Of a stretch of 64,000 bases of DNA, positions 8,618-16,392 are shown in pieces. The stretch lies in NCBI GenBank assembly GCA_048595745.1, contig CP184361.1. One strand, given 5' to 3'. A program made the position numbers and the translations under genes. Numbering within the stretch: position 1 is the stretch's first letter; each line of letters begins with the position of its first letter. Under the pieces are notes generated by a model. The model did not search any database. It was not told where the DNA came from and saw nothing but the letters and a program-made list of their open reading frames with translations. The stretch is from Aquipseudomonas alcaligenes_A (GTDB taxonomy: Bacteria; Pseudomonadota; Gammaproteobacteria; Pseudomonadales; Pseudomonadaceae).

Positions 8618-9523
8618 ATGAAAACGACCCTGGACGAACTGCAGGCCTTCACCCGCGTGGTGGACGCCGGCTCCATCAGCGCCGCCGCCGAGCAGCTGGG
8701 GCAGACCGCCTCGGGCATCAGCCGCGCCCTCGGACGCCTGGAGGAAAAGCTCGGCGTCACCCTGCTGCGCCGCACCACCCGGCGCCTGGAACTGACCGAA
8801 GAGGGTTCGGCCTTTCTCGCCCAGGCGCGGCGCATCCTCGCCGCCGTGGAAGAGGCCGAGGAACAGATGAGCCTGCGCCGCCAGGCGCCGGCCGGGCGCC
8901 TGCGGGTCGACGCCGCCACGCCGTTCCTGCTGCACGTGCTCATCCCGCTGGTGGCCGGCTTCCGCCAGCGCTACCCGCAGATCGAGCTGGAGCTGACCAG
9001 CAACGAGCAGAACATCGACCTGCTGGAGCAGCGCACCGACCTGGCCATCCGCATCGGCGCGCTGCGTGACTCCAGCCTGCACGCCCGGCCATTGGGCTGC
9101 AGCCCTGTGCGCGTGCTGGCCAGCCCGGCCTACCTGGCCGCACGCGGCACGCCCGATACGCCGGAGCAGCTTGGCGGCCACGACCTGCTCGGCTTCACCC
9201 AGCTGGAACACCTCAACACCTGGCCGTTGCGCCATACCCTCGGCGACGGCCTGCCGATCACCCCGACCCTGCGCGCCTCCAGCGGCGAGACGCTGCGCCA
9301 ACTGGCCCTGGCGGGCGCCGGGCTGGCCAGCCTGTCGGACTTTATGACCGAGCAGGACCGCGCCAGCGGCGCGCTGGTGGAGGTGCTGGCCGACTGGCAC
9401 GTCGATCAGCGCCAGCCGATCAACGCCGTGTACTACCGCAATACGGCGCTGGCGGCGCGTATTACCTGCTTCCTCGACTACCTCGGCGAATGCCTGGCCG
9501 GGCGCGACTGGGCGAAATACTGA
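8618..9523 (+). CDS. LysR-family transcriptional regulator
   Basis: A 301-residue LysR protein: HTH in the first 60 residues (MKTTLDELQAFTRVVDAGSISAAAEQLGQTAS..) and effector domain from ~90. It is divergent from the M14 carboxypeptidase gene (171 bp apart) and upstream of the polyamine-type oxidase gene (77 bp). Either could be a target; the palindromic operator in front of the oxidase is not a typical LysR T-N11-A site, so control of the carboxypeptidase or of an unlinked gene is equally possible. ATG at 8618 begins the HTH. Confidence 0.88.
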   Translation: MKTTLDELQAFTRVVDAGSISAAAEQLGQTASGISRALGRLEEKLGVTLLRRTTRRLELTEEGSAFLAQARRILAAVEEAEEQMSLRRQAPAGRLRVDAATPFLLHVLIPLVAGFRQRYPQIELELTSNEQNIDLLEQRTDLAIRIGALRDSSLHARPLGCSPVRVLASPAYLAARGTPDTPEQLGGHDLLGFTQLEHLNTWPLRHTLGDGLPITPTLRASSGETLRQLALAGAGLASLSDFMTEQDRASGALVEVLADWHVDQRQPINAVYYRNTALAARITCFLDYLGECLAGRDWAKY

Positions 9524-9541
9524 CCGACCGGTCTTGGCCTT

Positions 9542-9591
9542 GTGAAATTTATTGTGTATTTTTTCATGAAATACAGAGCAATAAATTTCAC
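9542..9591 (+). promoter_or_regulatory. Double 24-bp operator / nested palindrome before the FAD oxidase
   Basis: Perfect nested inverted repeats: GTGAAATTTATTG (9542-9554) with CAATAAATTTCAC (9579-9591), and inside it TGTATTT (9555-9561) with AAATACA (9569-9575). It can also be read as two abutting 24-bp units, 9543-9566 and 9567-9590, each TGAAAT-N12-(T/A)TTTCA and arranged head to head. The block is AT-rich in a GC-rich genome and ends one base before the GAAGG ribosome-binding site, as expected for a repressor operator; the cupin-HTH regulator encoded two genes down is the natural candidate (inference). Confidence 0.65.
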
Positions 9592-9600
9592 GAAGGTCCC

Positions 9601-10887
9601 ATGTTCAAGCAGTCCGCCCAACACATCGGCACCTACTACGCCGCCACCTACGGCCAGATTCCCCTGCGCCCGCGTCTGCAGGAAGCACTCGACTGCGACG
9701 TGATCATCGTCGGCGGCGGCTTCAGCGGCCTGCACACCGGCCTGCGCCTGGCCCTGGCCGGCAAGAAGGTGGTGCTGCTGGAAGCCAGCCGCATCGCCTG
9801 GGCCGCTTCCGGGCGCAACGGCGGACAGGCCCTGCCGGGCTGGTCCTGCGACATGCCACCGCTGGAAAAGGCCCTGGGCCTGGAACGCGCCAAGCGCCTG
9901 TGGGACAGCATGGTCTGGGCCGCCGAGGAGATGCGCGAGCTGCCCGGCCGCCACGGCTTCGACATCGACTACCGCACTGGCGCGCTGTACACCGCCGTGC
10001 TGCCGCGCCGCGTACGCCAGCTGCAGGAGAGCCTGGAGGAAGCAGAGCAGAAGTACGGCTATGCGCAGCTGAGCTTTATCGCCAAAGAAGAGCTGCCGCA
10101 GTGGATCGCCAGCCCGCGCTACCTGGCCGCACTGTTCGATGCCGGCGCCGCCCACCTCAACCCGCTGAAGCTGGCCCAGGGTCTGGCCGGCGCCATCGAA
10201 GCGGCCGGCGGACGCATCTTCGAGCAGAGCCAGGCGCTGCAATGGCAGCAGACCGCCGACGGCTACCGCGTGCACAGCGAGCACGGCGAGGTACGCGGCG
10301 ACATCCTGGTGCTGGCCTGCAACGCCTATGTCGACGGCCTCGACCGCGAACTGTCGAAACGCCTGCTGCCGGTCGGCTCCTACCAGGTGGCCACCGCGCC
10401 GCTGGACCCGGAGCTGGCGCGCTCGCTGTTCCCGCGCGGCACCTGCGCCATCGACAACCAGTTCGTCCCCGACTACTTCCGCGTCACCCCGGACAACCGC
10501 CTGCTGTTCGGCGGCGGCTGCACCTACCTGGGCGGCATCCCCAAGGACGTACCGGCAGCCACCCGGCCCTACCTGGAGCGCGTGTTCCCGCAGCTGCGCG
10601 GGGTGCAGATCGACTACGGCTGGGGCGGCCATATCGACTGCACCCTGCACCGCACCCCGGATGTCGGCCGCCAGGGCCAGAAGTACTGGCTGCAGGGCTT
10701 CTCCGGCCACGGCATCCTGCCGACCCTGGCAGCCGCCCGCGCGGTCAGCGATGCCATCCTCGGCCAGGACGAACTGCTCGGCCTGTACCAGGGCCTGGAC
10801 AACCCGCGCTTCCCCGGCGGCGACCTGCTGGCCGCGCCGATTGAGGCGGTGGGCAAGGCCTGGTATCGCCTGCGCGACGTCATTTGA
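9601..10887 (+). CDS. FAD-dependent oxidase, gamma-glutamylputrescine oxidase-like (PuuB/PauB type)
   Basis: A 428-residue DAO-family flavoprotein, the length of E. coli PuuB. The Rossmann FAD site is VIIVGGGFSGLHTGLRLA (~34-51), followed by the family's RIAWAASGRNGGQ and, near the C-terminus, GFSGHGILPT. PuuB/PauB enzymes oxidise gamma-glutamylated polyamines to aldehyde, ammonia and H2O2. The neighbouring glutamine-synthetase-like ligase and cupin-HTH gene support a polyamine or monoamine gamma-glutamylation pathway. ATG at 9601 follows GAAGG. The exact amine is not readable from sequence. Confidence 0.85.
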   Translation: MFKQSAQHIGTYYAATYGQIPLRPRLQEALDCDVIIVGGGFSGLHTGLRLALAGKKVVLLEASRIAWAASGRNGGQALPGWSCDMPPLEKALGLERAKRLWDSMVWAAEEMRELPGRHGFDIDYRTGALYTAVLPRRVRQLQESLEEAEQKYGYAQLSFIAKEELPQWIASPRYLAALFDAGAAHLNPLKLAQGLAGAIEAAGGRIFEQSQALQWQQTADGYRVHSEHGEVRGDILVLACNAYVDGLDRELSKRLLPVGSYQVATAPLDPELARSLFPRGTCAIDNQFVPDYFRVTPDNRLLFGGGCTYLGGIPKDVPAATRPYLERVFPQLRGVQIDYGWGGHIDCTLHRTPDVGRQGQKYWLQGFSGHGILPTLAAARAVSDAILGQDELLGLYQGLDNPRFPGGDLLAAPIEAVGKAWYRLRDVI

Positions 10888-10890
10888 TCA

Positions 10891-10909
10891 CCTCTCCCAA
10901 AGGGAGAGG
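10891..10909 (+). repeat. Perfect 8-bp hairpin between the oxidase and regulator genes
   Basis: CCTCTCCC (10891-10898), loop AAA, GGGAGAGG (10902-10909), in the 42-bp gap after the oxidase stop. No T-run follows, so it is more likely a processing or stabilising hairpin than a terminator. Confidence 0.55.
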
Positions 10910-10929
10910 GAACAGAACGGAGTCCCCCT

Positions 10930-11487
10930 TTGGACAAACAAGACGAAATCGAAGGCCTGGCGATCCTGGTGCGCGACCTGCGCAAGCACAAGAACGTCAC
11001 CCTGGGCGAACTGGCCGAGCGCATCGGCCGCTCGGTGGGCTTCCTGTCCCAGGTCGAGCGCGGCCTGTCGCGCCCGACGGTGGCCGACCTCACCGCCATC
11101 AGCGAGGCGCTGGGCGTGCCGACCACCTACTTCTACAACCCTGGCAAGCCACGTGCGGTGCGCTGGGTGACCCGCCCGGACGAGCGCCGCACCCTCTACT
11201 ACGCCGGCGGCATCACCGACGTGCTGGCCTCGCCGGGCATGTCCGGCGGATTCGCCATGCTCGAGAGCTTCCTCGAACCGGGCGCGACCAGCGGCGAAGG
11301 CCACCTCGACGACAGCTCCGAGCAGGGCGGTTTCGTCCTCGAAGGCGAGCTGACGGTCTGGTACGGCGACGACGCCGAGCCGGTCACCCTCGGCCCGCGC
11401 GACAGCTTCCAGCTGCCGCCGCACGCCCAGTTCCGCTACGCCAACCTCACCGATTCCCCCACCCGAGTGCTCTGGGTCTTCACCTGA
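10930..11487 (+). CDS. Cupin-HTH transcriptional regulator (PuuR-like)
   Basis: A 185-residue protein: XRE-type HTH at ~10-65 (VTLGELAERIGRSVGFLSQVERGLSRPT) and a C-terminal cupin_2 domain (~110-185, SEQGGFVLEGELTVWYGDD). This is the layout of PuuR/PauR, repressors of putrescine and polyamine catabolism, and it lies between the oxidase and ligase genes. Start is TTG at 10930, seven bases after GGAG; no ATG or GTG is available at the family's N-terminus. The weak start may keep repressor levels low. It probably binds the AT-rich double operator at 9542-9591 (inference). Confidence 0.85.
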   Translation: MDKQDEIEGLAILVRDLRKHKNVTLGELAERIGRSVGFLSQVERGLSRPTVADLTAISEALGVPTTYFYNPGKPRAVRWVTRPDERRTLYYAGGITDVLASPGMSGGFAMLESFLEPGATSGEGHLDDSSEQGGFVLEGELTVWYGDDAEPVTLGPRDSFQLPPHAQFRYANLTDSPTRVLWVFT

Positions 11488-11627
11488 AATGCGGCCAGAA
11501 CCTACTGCGCTCGGTCAGGCGGCGTTGCACGCTGGCTCGGGCTGCTCACTTACCACTCGTAAGCTCCGCGCCCTCGCCAGCCTGCGCCTTGCCTGGCCTT
11601 CGCTCGTGACGGTTCTGATCCGCATTT
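11487..11627 (+). repeat. 141-bp palindromic intergenic repeat element
   Basis: Imperfect terminal inverted repeats: AAATGCGGCCAGAACC (11487-11502) and GGTTCTGATCCGCATTT (11611-11627). The interior folds further: AGGCG/GCCTTGCCT arms, GCTGGC/GCCAGC, and a central CTTAC-CACT-CGTAAG hairpin. It fills nearly all of the gap between the regulator stop (sharing its last A) and the ligase gene. It encodes nothing obvious and resembles the palindromic intergenic elements that are multicopy in Pseudomonas genomes (from memory). No second copy was noticed in this window. Confidence 0.7.
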
Positions 11628-11658
11628 GACGGGTACTGATGAAAACAAGGACAAGAAC

Positions 11659-13005
11659 GTGACATCTACATTCCCCGACCTGCTCAGCGAAGTGCGCGCC
11701 TTCCGCGCCGCCCACCCCGACGTGCGCTACGTCGAACTGATCTGCCTGGACATCCCCGGGCACTTCTACGGCAAGCGCTACCCCCTCGACATGCTGGAGA
11801 AAGTCGCCGCCGGCGGCCCGCTCAAGGTGCCGCAGAACTGCGTGCTGCTCGGCGCCCAGGGCGGCCTGCACCCGATCGGCGACTACTGCTTCAACGACGG
11901 CGACCCGGACGCGCCGCGCCGCCTGATCCCCGGCACCCTCAAGCCGGTGCGCTGGGAGAAGCAGCCGCTGGGGCAGATGCTGATCAGCTCCGACGGCACC
12001 GAGGCGCCCATCGAGTTCGAACCGCGTGAAGTGCTGGCCCGCGTGCTGAAACGCCTGCAGGCCAAGGGCATCCGCCCGGTGGTGGCCTTCGAGCTGGAGT
12101 TCTACCTGTTCGACCGCAAGCTGGATGCCGGCCTGCCGCGCTTCCCGCGCGATCCGCTGACCGATGACGAGGACGACCAGCCGAACATGCACATCGAGCG
12201 CCTATCGCGCTTCTCCGAGGTGCTCCACGAGATGGTCGAGGCGGCCCAGGAGCAGGGCGTGGACGCCAACGTGATCACCGCCGAACTGGGCCCGGGGCAG
12301 TTCGAGATCAACTTCGCCCACTGCGACGACGGCCTGCACGCCGCCGACCAGGCCGCCCTGTTCTGCCGCAGCACCCGCGGGGTGGCGATGAAACATGGAT
12401 ACCGGGCCAGCTTCATGAGCAAGCCCTACCTGGACGCGCCGGGCAGCGGCATGCACGTGCACGTCAGCCTGTACGACGACAGCGGCCGCAACCTCCTCGA
12501 CCTCGATGAGCAGCGCCCGCTGCGCCACGCCGTGGCCGGCTGCCTAGAGCTGCTGCCGCACTGCATGCCGATCTTCGCCGCCAACCACAACGCCTTCCGC
12601 CGCTACGGCGCCATGGTTAACTCGGCGAGCAAGGCCAGCTGGGGCTTCGAGGACCGCGACGCGTGCATCCGCATCCCCGAGTCGGACGGCAAGAACCTGC
12701 GCATCGAACACCGCCTGGCCGGCGCCGACGCCAACCCCTACCTGGTGCTGGCGGCCATCCTCAGCGGCATGGAGCACGGCCTGGAGCAGGGCCGCGAGCC
12801 GATCCCCTCGCTGAACGAGGACCGCAGCAGCGGCATCGGCTTCCCCAAGGACATGCTCACCGCAGTGGCGGCCATGGCCAGCCACGAGGTGGTGAAGGAA
12901 AAGCTGGGCAGCGAGTTCGTCTTCGTCTACTGCGAGAACAAGCGCCAGGATCACCTGCAGTTCATGCACGACATCAGCGCGCGGGAGTATCGATGGTTCC
13001 TGTGA
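11659..13005 (+). CDS. Glutamine-synthetase-family ligase, gamma-glutamylpolyamine synthetase-like
   Basis: A 448-residue GS-fold enzyme. Visible GS elements: FELEFYLFD (catalytic Glu strand), ELGPGQFEINF, SGMHVHVSLYD, the NHNAFRRYG loop and RIEHRLAGADANPYLVLAAIL. PuuA/PauA-type homologues join glutamate to putrescine or other amines with ATP, feeding the PuuB-like oxidase upstream. GTG at 11659 is chosen for AAGGA about seven bases before it; a TTG at 11626 would add 11 residues but lies inside the palindromic repeat. The repeat separates it from the regulator gene, so it may have its own promoter. Substrate uncertain. Confidence 0.85.
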   Translation: MTSTFPDLLSEVRAFRAAHPDVRYVELICLDIPGHFYGKRYPLDMLEKVAAGGPLKVPQNCVLLGAQGGLHPIGDYCFNDGDPDAPRRLIPGTLKPVRWEKQPLGQMLISSDGTEAPIEFEPREVLARVLKRLQAKGIRPVVAFELEFYLFDRKLDAGLPRFPRDPLTDDEDDQPNMHIERLSRFSEVLHEMVEAAQEQGVDANVITAELGPGQFEINFAHCDDGLHAADQAALFCRSTRGVAMKHGYRASFMSKPYLDAPGSGMHVHVSLYDDSGRNLLDLDEQRPLRHAVAGCLELLPHCMPIFAANHNAFRRYGAMVNSASKASWGFEDRDACIRIPESDGKNLRIEHRLAGADANPYLVLAAILSGMEHGLEQGREPIPSLNEDRSSGIGFPKDMLTAVAAMASHEVVKEKLGSEFVFVYCENKRQDHLQFMHDISAREYRWFL

Positions 13006-13021
13006 TAGCCATCGGACCCAA

Positions 13022-13050
13022 TTGATCGGCATGCGCTCTACTGATAAGTT
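13022..13050 (+). promoter_or_regulatory. Putative tRNA-Thr promoter
   Basis: TTGATC (13022-13027), 17-bp spacer, TAAGTT (13045-13050), ending ten bases before the tRNA 5' end. Correct geometry, moderate match. Confidence 0.45.
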
Positions 13051-13059
13051 GCGCTCCAC

Positions 13060-13135
13060 GCCGGTGTAGCTCAGTTGGTAGAGCAGCGCATTCGTAATGC
13101 GAAGGTCGCAGGTTCGACTCCTGTCTCCGGCACCA
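13060..13135 (+). tRNA. thrW: tRNA-Thr (anticodon CGT)
   Basis: A 76-nt tRNA with encoded CCA. Acceptor GCCGGTG / CTCCGGC, D-arm GCTC..GAGC, anticodon loop TTCGTAA (anticodon CGT, reading ACG), T-arm GCAGG-TTCGACT-CCTGT. The fold and sequence are close to E. coli thrW. Stand-alone, followed by a strong bidirectional terminator. No duplicated 3' end (att-like) was seen downstream. Confidence 0.97.
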
Positions 13136-13147
13136 GCCTCCCGAACA

Positions 13148-13181
13148 TAAAAAAGCCCAGCATCGAGCTGGGCTTTTTTAT
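13148..13181. terminator. Bidirectional terminator between tRNA-Thr and pbpG
   Basis: AAAAAAGCCCAG, loop, CTGGGCTTTTTT: a 6-bp GC stem plus A/T flanks usable on both strands, serving tRNA-Thr (+) and pbpG (-). Confidence 0.9.
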
Positions 13182-13191
13182 GGCTGTTCCG

Positions 13192-14109
13192 CTACTGCGC
13201 CGCCTGCATGCTGCGCGCCCGCTCGGCCTGCTTCTGCTGCTTGTAGGCCAACGCCGCCGGAGCCACCTTGGTGACCTGGCCGGTCTCCAGCCAGCGTTTG
13301 AGGCGATTGGCATCGGCCATATGGGTGTACTTGCCGAAGGCGTCGAGCACCACGAAGGCCACCGGCTTGCCGGCCATCTGCGTGCGCATTACCAGGCAGT
13401 GGCCAGCGGCGTTGGTGAAGCCGGTCTTGGTCAGCTGGATGCTCCAGTTCGGCTTGTGCACCAGGCTGTTGGTGTTGCGGAAACCCAGGCTGTAGCGCGG
13501 CTTGGCGAACTGCTGGACATGTTCGCGGGTGCTGCTGAACTGACCGATCAGCGGGAACTGGCCGGCAGCCTTGATCAGCTTGACCAGGTCGTTGGCGGTG
13601 GAAACGTTCTTCTCCGACAGGCCGGTCGGCTCACGGTAGCGGGTGTGGGTCATGCCCAGGGCCTGGGCCTTGGCGTTCATCGCCGCGACGAAGGCCGGCA
13701 CACCGCCCGGGTAGTGGTGAGCCAGGCTGGCGGCGGCGCGGTTCTCCGAGCTCATCAGGGTCAGCAGGAGCATGTCGCGGCGGCTCAGCTGGCTGCCGAG
13801 GCGCACGCGCGAATAGACACCGCGCATCTCGGGCACGTCCCTGATCACGATATCCAGCTGCTGGTCCAGCGGCTGCTTGGCATCCAGCACCACCATGGCG
13901 GTCATCAGCTTGGTCACCGAGGCAATGGGCACCTGCAGGTCAGGGTTGCTGGAATAGAGGACCTGGTTGGTCTTCAGGTCGACCAGCAGGGCGCTGCCGG
14001 AGGCGAGTTCCTGCACCGCAGGCGCCTTGTTGGCCGCCACGGCCAGCGGGGAAAGCAGGGCGCTGCCGAGCAGCAGACCGATAAGGGTTTGGCGAATCTT
14101 CACGGACAT
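13192..14109 (-). CDS. pbpG: D-alanyl-D-alanine endopeptidase PbpG (PBP7)
   Basis: A 305-residue S11-family penicillin-binding protein with a signal peptide (~1-25, LIGLLLGSALLSPLAVAA). The three active-site motifs are S64-V-T-K67, S121-E-N123 and K228-T-G230. PBP7 cleaves D-Ala-meso-DAP cross-links of peptidoglycan in the periplasm. It lacks the C-terminal membrane-anchor helix of PBP5/6, as usual for PBP7. It shares the bidirectional terminator with the tRNA gene. Confidence 0.95.
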   Translation of the reverse strand: MSVKIRQTLIGLLLGSALLSPLAVAANKAPAVQELASGSALLVDLKTNQVLYSSNPDLQVPIASVTKLMTAMVVLDAKQPLDQQLDIVIRDVPEMRGVYSRVRLGSQLSRRDMLLLTLMSSENRAAASLAHHYPGGVPAFVAAMNAKAQALGMTHTRYREPTGLSEKNVSTANDLVKLIKAAGQFPLIGQFSSTREHVQQFAKPRYSLGFRNTNSLVHKPNWSIQLTKTGFTNAAGHCLVMRTQMAGKPVAFVVLDAFGKYTHMADANRLKRWLETGQVTKVAPAALAYKQQKQAERARSMQAAQ

Positions 14110-14183
14110 CTCTACCGGAAAATGGAAAAGGTCGGCGCAGTATAACCGCGCCGCCCGCTCGGACCGACCTGCACAAGAGCGCT

Positions 14184-15368
14184 TTACAGCAGCGGCATAT
14201 CGGCCACGTGCTCGCCACGCTCGTACACCACATTGGCACGGCCGACGATCAGCGGGTCAAGCGCCCCGATCGCCTGCAGATCCTTGCCCTTGTAAGGCAG
14301 CTTGTGCAGGACATAACGCATGGCATTGAGGCGCGCGCGCTTCTTGCAGTTGGACTTGATCACCGTCCACGGCGCATCGGCCGTGTCGGTGTAGAAGAAC
14401 ATCGCTTCCTTGGCCTTGGTGTAATCGTCCCACTTGTCCAGCGAGGCCAGGTCGATGGGGCTGAGCTTCCATTGCTTGAGCGGGTGTTTTTCACGTTCCT
14501 TGAAGCGCCGGCGCTGCTCGTCGCGACTGACCGAGAACCAGAACTTGATCAGGTGGATGTTGTTGCGCGCCAGCATGCGCTCGAACTCCGGCGCCTGACG
14601 CATGAACTCCAGATACTCCTCATCCGAGCAGAACCCCATGACCCGCTCGACCCCGGCACGGTTGTACCAGCTGCGGTCGAACATGACGATTTCGCCGGCG
14701 GTCGGCAGGTGCTGCACGTAGCGCTGGAAGTACCACTGGCCACGCTCCGCCTCGCTGGGTTTCTCCAGAGCGACGATGTGCGCGCCGCGCGGGTTGAGGT
14801 GTTCCATGAAGCGCTTGATCGATCCCCCCTTGCCGGCGGCATCGCGACCCTCGAAGAGGATCACCACCTTCTGCCCGGTCTCCTTGACCCAGGCCTGCAG
14901 CTTGAGCAGCTCGACCTGCAGACGGTACTTCTCGCGCTCGTAATTGCGCCGCGACATCAGGTTCTTGTACGGGTAGCCGCCATGGCGCCAGTACTTGGCC
15001 AGTTCGTCGTCCGGATGCACCGGCTGCCTGTTGAACGGCAGGGCGTTCTCCTGGCTGAGCAAGGCATTGCGCAACGCCAGCGCATCGTCGGCCGAGAGGC
15101 CGGTCATGAAGGTTTCCAGGGTCTTGAGCTGCGTATCGGTATCGCCCGGCGGTATCTGCGCAAGGATGTCCTTGATCGCCTCGCCGGTGGCCTGCTGCGC
15201 GGCGGCCGTCTTCTCCTGCACGGTGTGGCGCTCCAGTTGGCGGGGCTTCAATGAAGGCGCGGTATCGCCAGCCTGGGCTCGTCGCGGCCGCGGGGTACGG
15301 GAGGGGCCTTTCTGGGCCGGCGAGGCCGGCTGGGTGGGGGTTGGCGTGGTGTCGGGGGTATCGGTCAT
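14184..15368 (-). CDS. ppk2: Polyphosphate kinase 2 (PPK2)
   Basis: A 394-residue protein. Residues ~1-65 are Pro/Thr/Ala/Arg-rich and probably disordered; ~165-390 is the PPK2 P-loop domain with Walker A FEGRDAAGKGG, lid-module arginines (REKHPLKQWKLSP) and Walker B region VMFDRSWYNRAGVERV. PPK2 transfers phosphate between polyphosphate and nucleotides (class I members: NDP to NTP). Start ATG at 15368 follows GGAAG. From memory this place near aroE holds other genes in P. aeruginosa, so the gene may be a lineage-specific position. Confidence 0.93.
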   Translation of the reverse strand: MTDTPDTTPTPTQPASPAQKGPSRTPRPRRAQAGDTAPSLKPRQLERHTVQEKTAAAQQATGEAIKDILAQIPPGDTDTQLKTLETFMTGLSADDALALRNALLSQENALPFNRQPVHPDDELAKYWRHGGYPYKNLMSRRNYEREKYRLQVELLKLQAWVKETGQKVVILFEGRDAAGKGGSIKRFMEHLNPRGAHIVALEKPSEAERGQWYFQRYVQHLPTAGEIVMFDRSWYNRAGVERVMGFCSDEEYLEFMRQAPEFERMLARNNIHLIKFWFSVSRDEQRRRFKEREKHPLKQWKLSPIDLASLDKWDDYTKAKEAMFFYTDTADAPWTVIKSNCKKRARLNAMRYVLHKLPYKGKDLQAIGALDPLIVGRANVVYERGEHVADMPLL

Positions 15369-15564
15369 GAAAATCCTTCCGGGAGCAAAAGCGCGAGTTC
15401 GCACGGGGTGATCCGTCCAGTTATACGCCCGGGGTCATGTGGCATATAGACGCAAATCAATACCGCGCGGCCCTGCCGGCCAGCGCCAACAGGGTGCTCT
15501 GAAAGGCTAGTCGGCCAGAGGCTGAAGTGCCGGGAGGGAAGGGTCCAGACCTGCTAGACCAACA

Positions 15565-16392
15565 TCATGCTTCGCTGAGCAGCAACCGCAGGTGAAGCAG
15601 CACGGGAGCCGACTCGGGGCGTACCCCGCGCCAGACACAGAAGGCCTCGGCAGCCTGCTCCACCAGCATGCCAAGGCCATCGATGCAGCGGGCCGCACCC
15701 TGCTCGCTTGCCCAGCGATTGAAGGCCGTCTGCTCCTTGCCATACATCATGTCGTAGCAGACGGTGTGACCGGGCTGGATCAGACACAGATCAATCGGCG
15801 GCAGCTCGCCGGCCAGCGACGCCGAGGTACCGTTGATGATCAGGTCGACCGGTTCGCTGAGCCAGTCGAAGCCGGCAGCCGCCACCGGGCCGAGATCAGC
15901 GAATTCATGAGCCAGTTGTTCGGCCTTGGCCAAGGTACGGTTGGCGATGGTCAGACTCTGCGGCCGCTCGGCCAGCAGCGGCGCCAGCACGCCCCGCACG
16001 GCGCCGCCGGCGCCGAGCAGGAGGATACGCTGGCCCGCCAGGTCGAGGCCGGCGTTCACCGTCAGATCACGGACCAGGCCGGCGCCGTCGGTGTTGTCAC
16101 CGAGCAGGCGACCGTCGTCGAGCTTCTTCAGGGTATTCACCGCGCCGGCACGGCGGGCGCGCTCGCTCAGTTCGTCGGCCAGGCGAAAGGCCTCTTCCTT
16201 GAACGGCACGGTGACATTGCCGCCACGGCCCTCGACGAAGAAGGCACGGGCGAAACCGGCAAAGTCGTCCAGCGGCGCCAGCAGGGTTTCGTAGGACAGA
16301 TCCTGGCCCGTCTGCTCGGCAAACAGGCGATGAATCAGTGGCGACTTGCTGTGGCCGATAGGGTTGCCGAATACGCCGTAACGATCCGTCAC
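15565..16392 (-). CDS. aroE: Shikimate dehydrogenase
   Basis: A 275-residue enzyme reducing 3-dehydroshikimate with NADPH in the shikimate pathway. Catalytic K65 (NVTVPFKEE) and D102 (GDNTDGAG) are at canonical positions, and the NADP loop is LLGAGGAVRG. The GTG start at 16392 shares GTGA with the hemF stop, so the genes are translationally coupled; earlier in-frame starts would lie inside hemF and add non-family residues. Confidence 0.97.
   Translation of the reverse strand: MTDRYGVFGNPIGHSKSPLIHRLFAEQTGQDLSYETLLAPLDDFAGFARAFFVEGRGGNVTVPFKEEAFRLADELSERARRAGAVNTLKKLDDGRLLGDNTDGAGLVRDLTVNAGLDLAGQRILLLGAGGAVRGVLAPLLAERPQSLTIANRTLAKAEQLAHEFADLGPVAAAGFDWLSEPVDLIINGTSASLAGELPPIDLCLIQPGHTVCYDMMYGKEQTAFNRWASEQGAARCIDGLGMLVEQAAEAFCVWRGVRPESAPVLLHLRLLLSEA

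Noticed and set aside
13060..13181. tRNA-Thr as an integration site of a genomic island
   Set aside because: No integrase, no repeated tRNA 3' end nearby, and conserved core genes on both sides.
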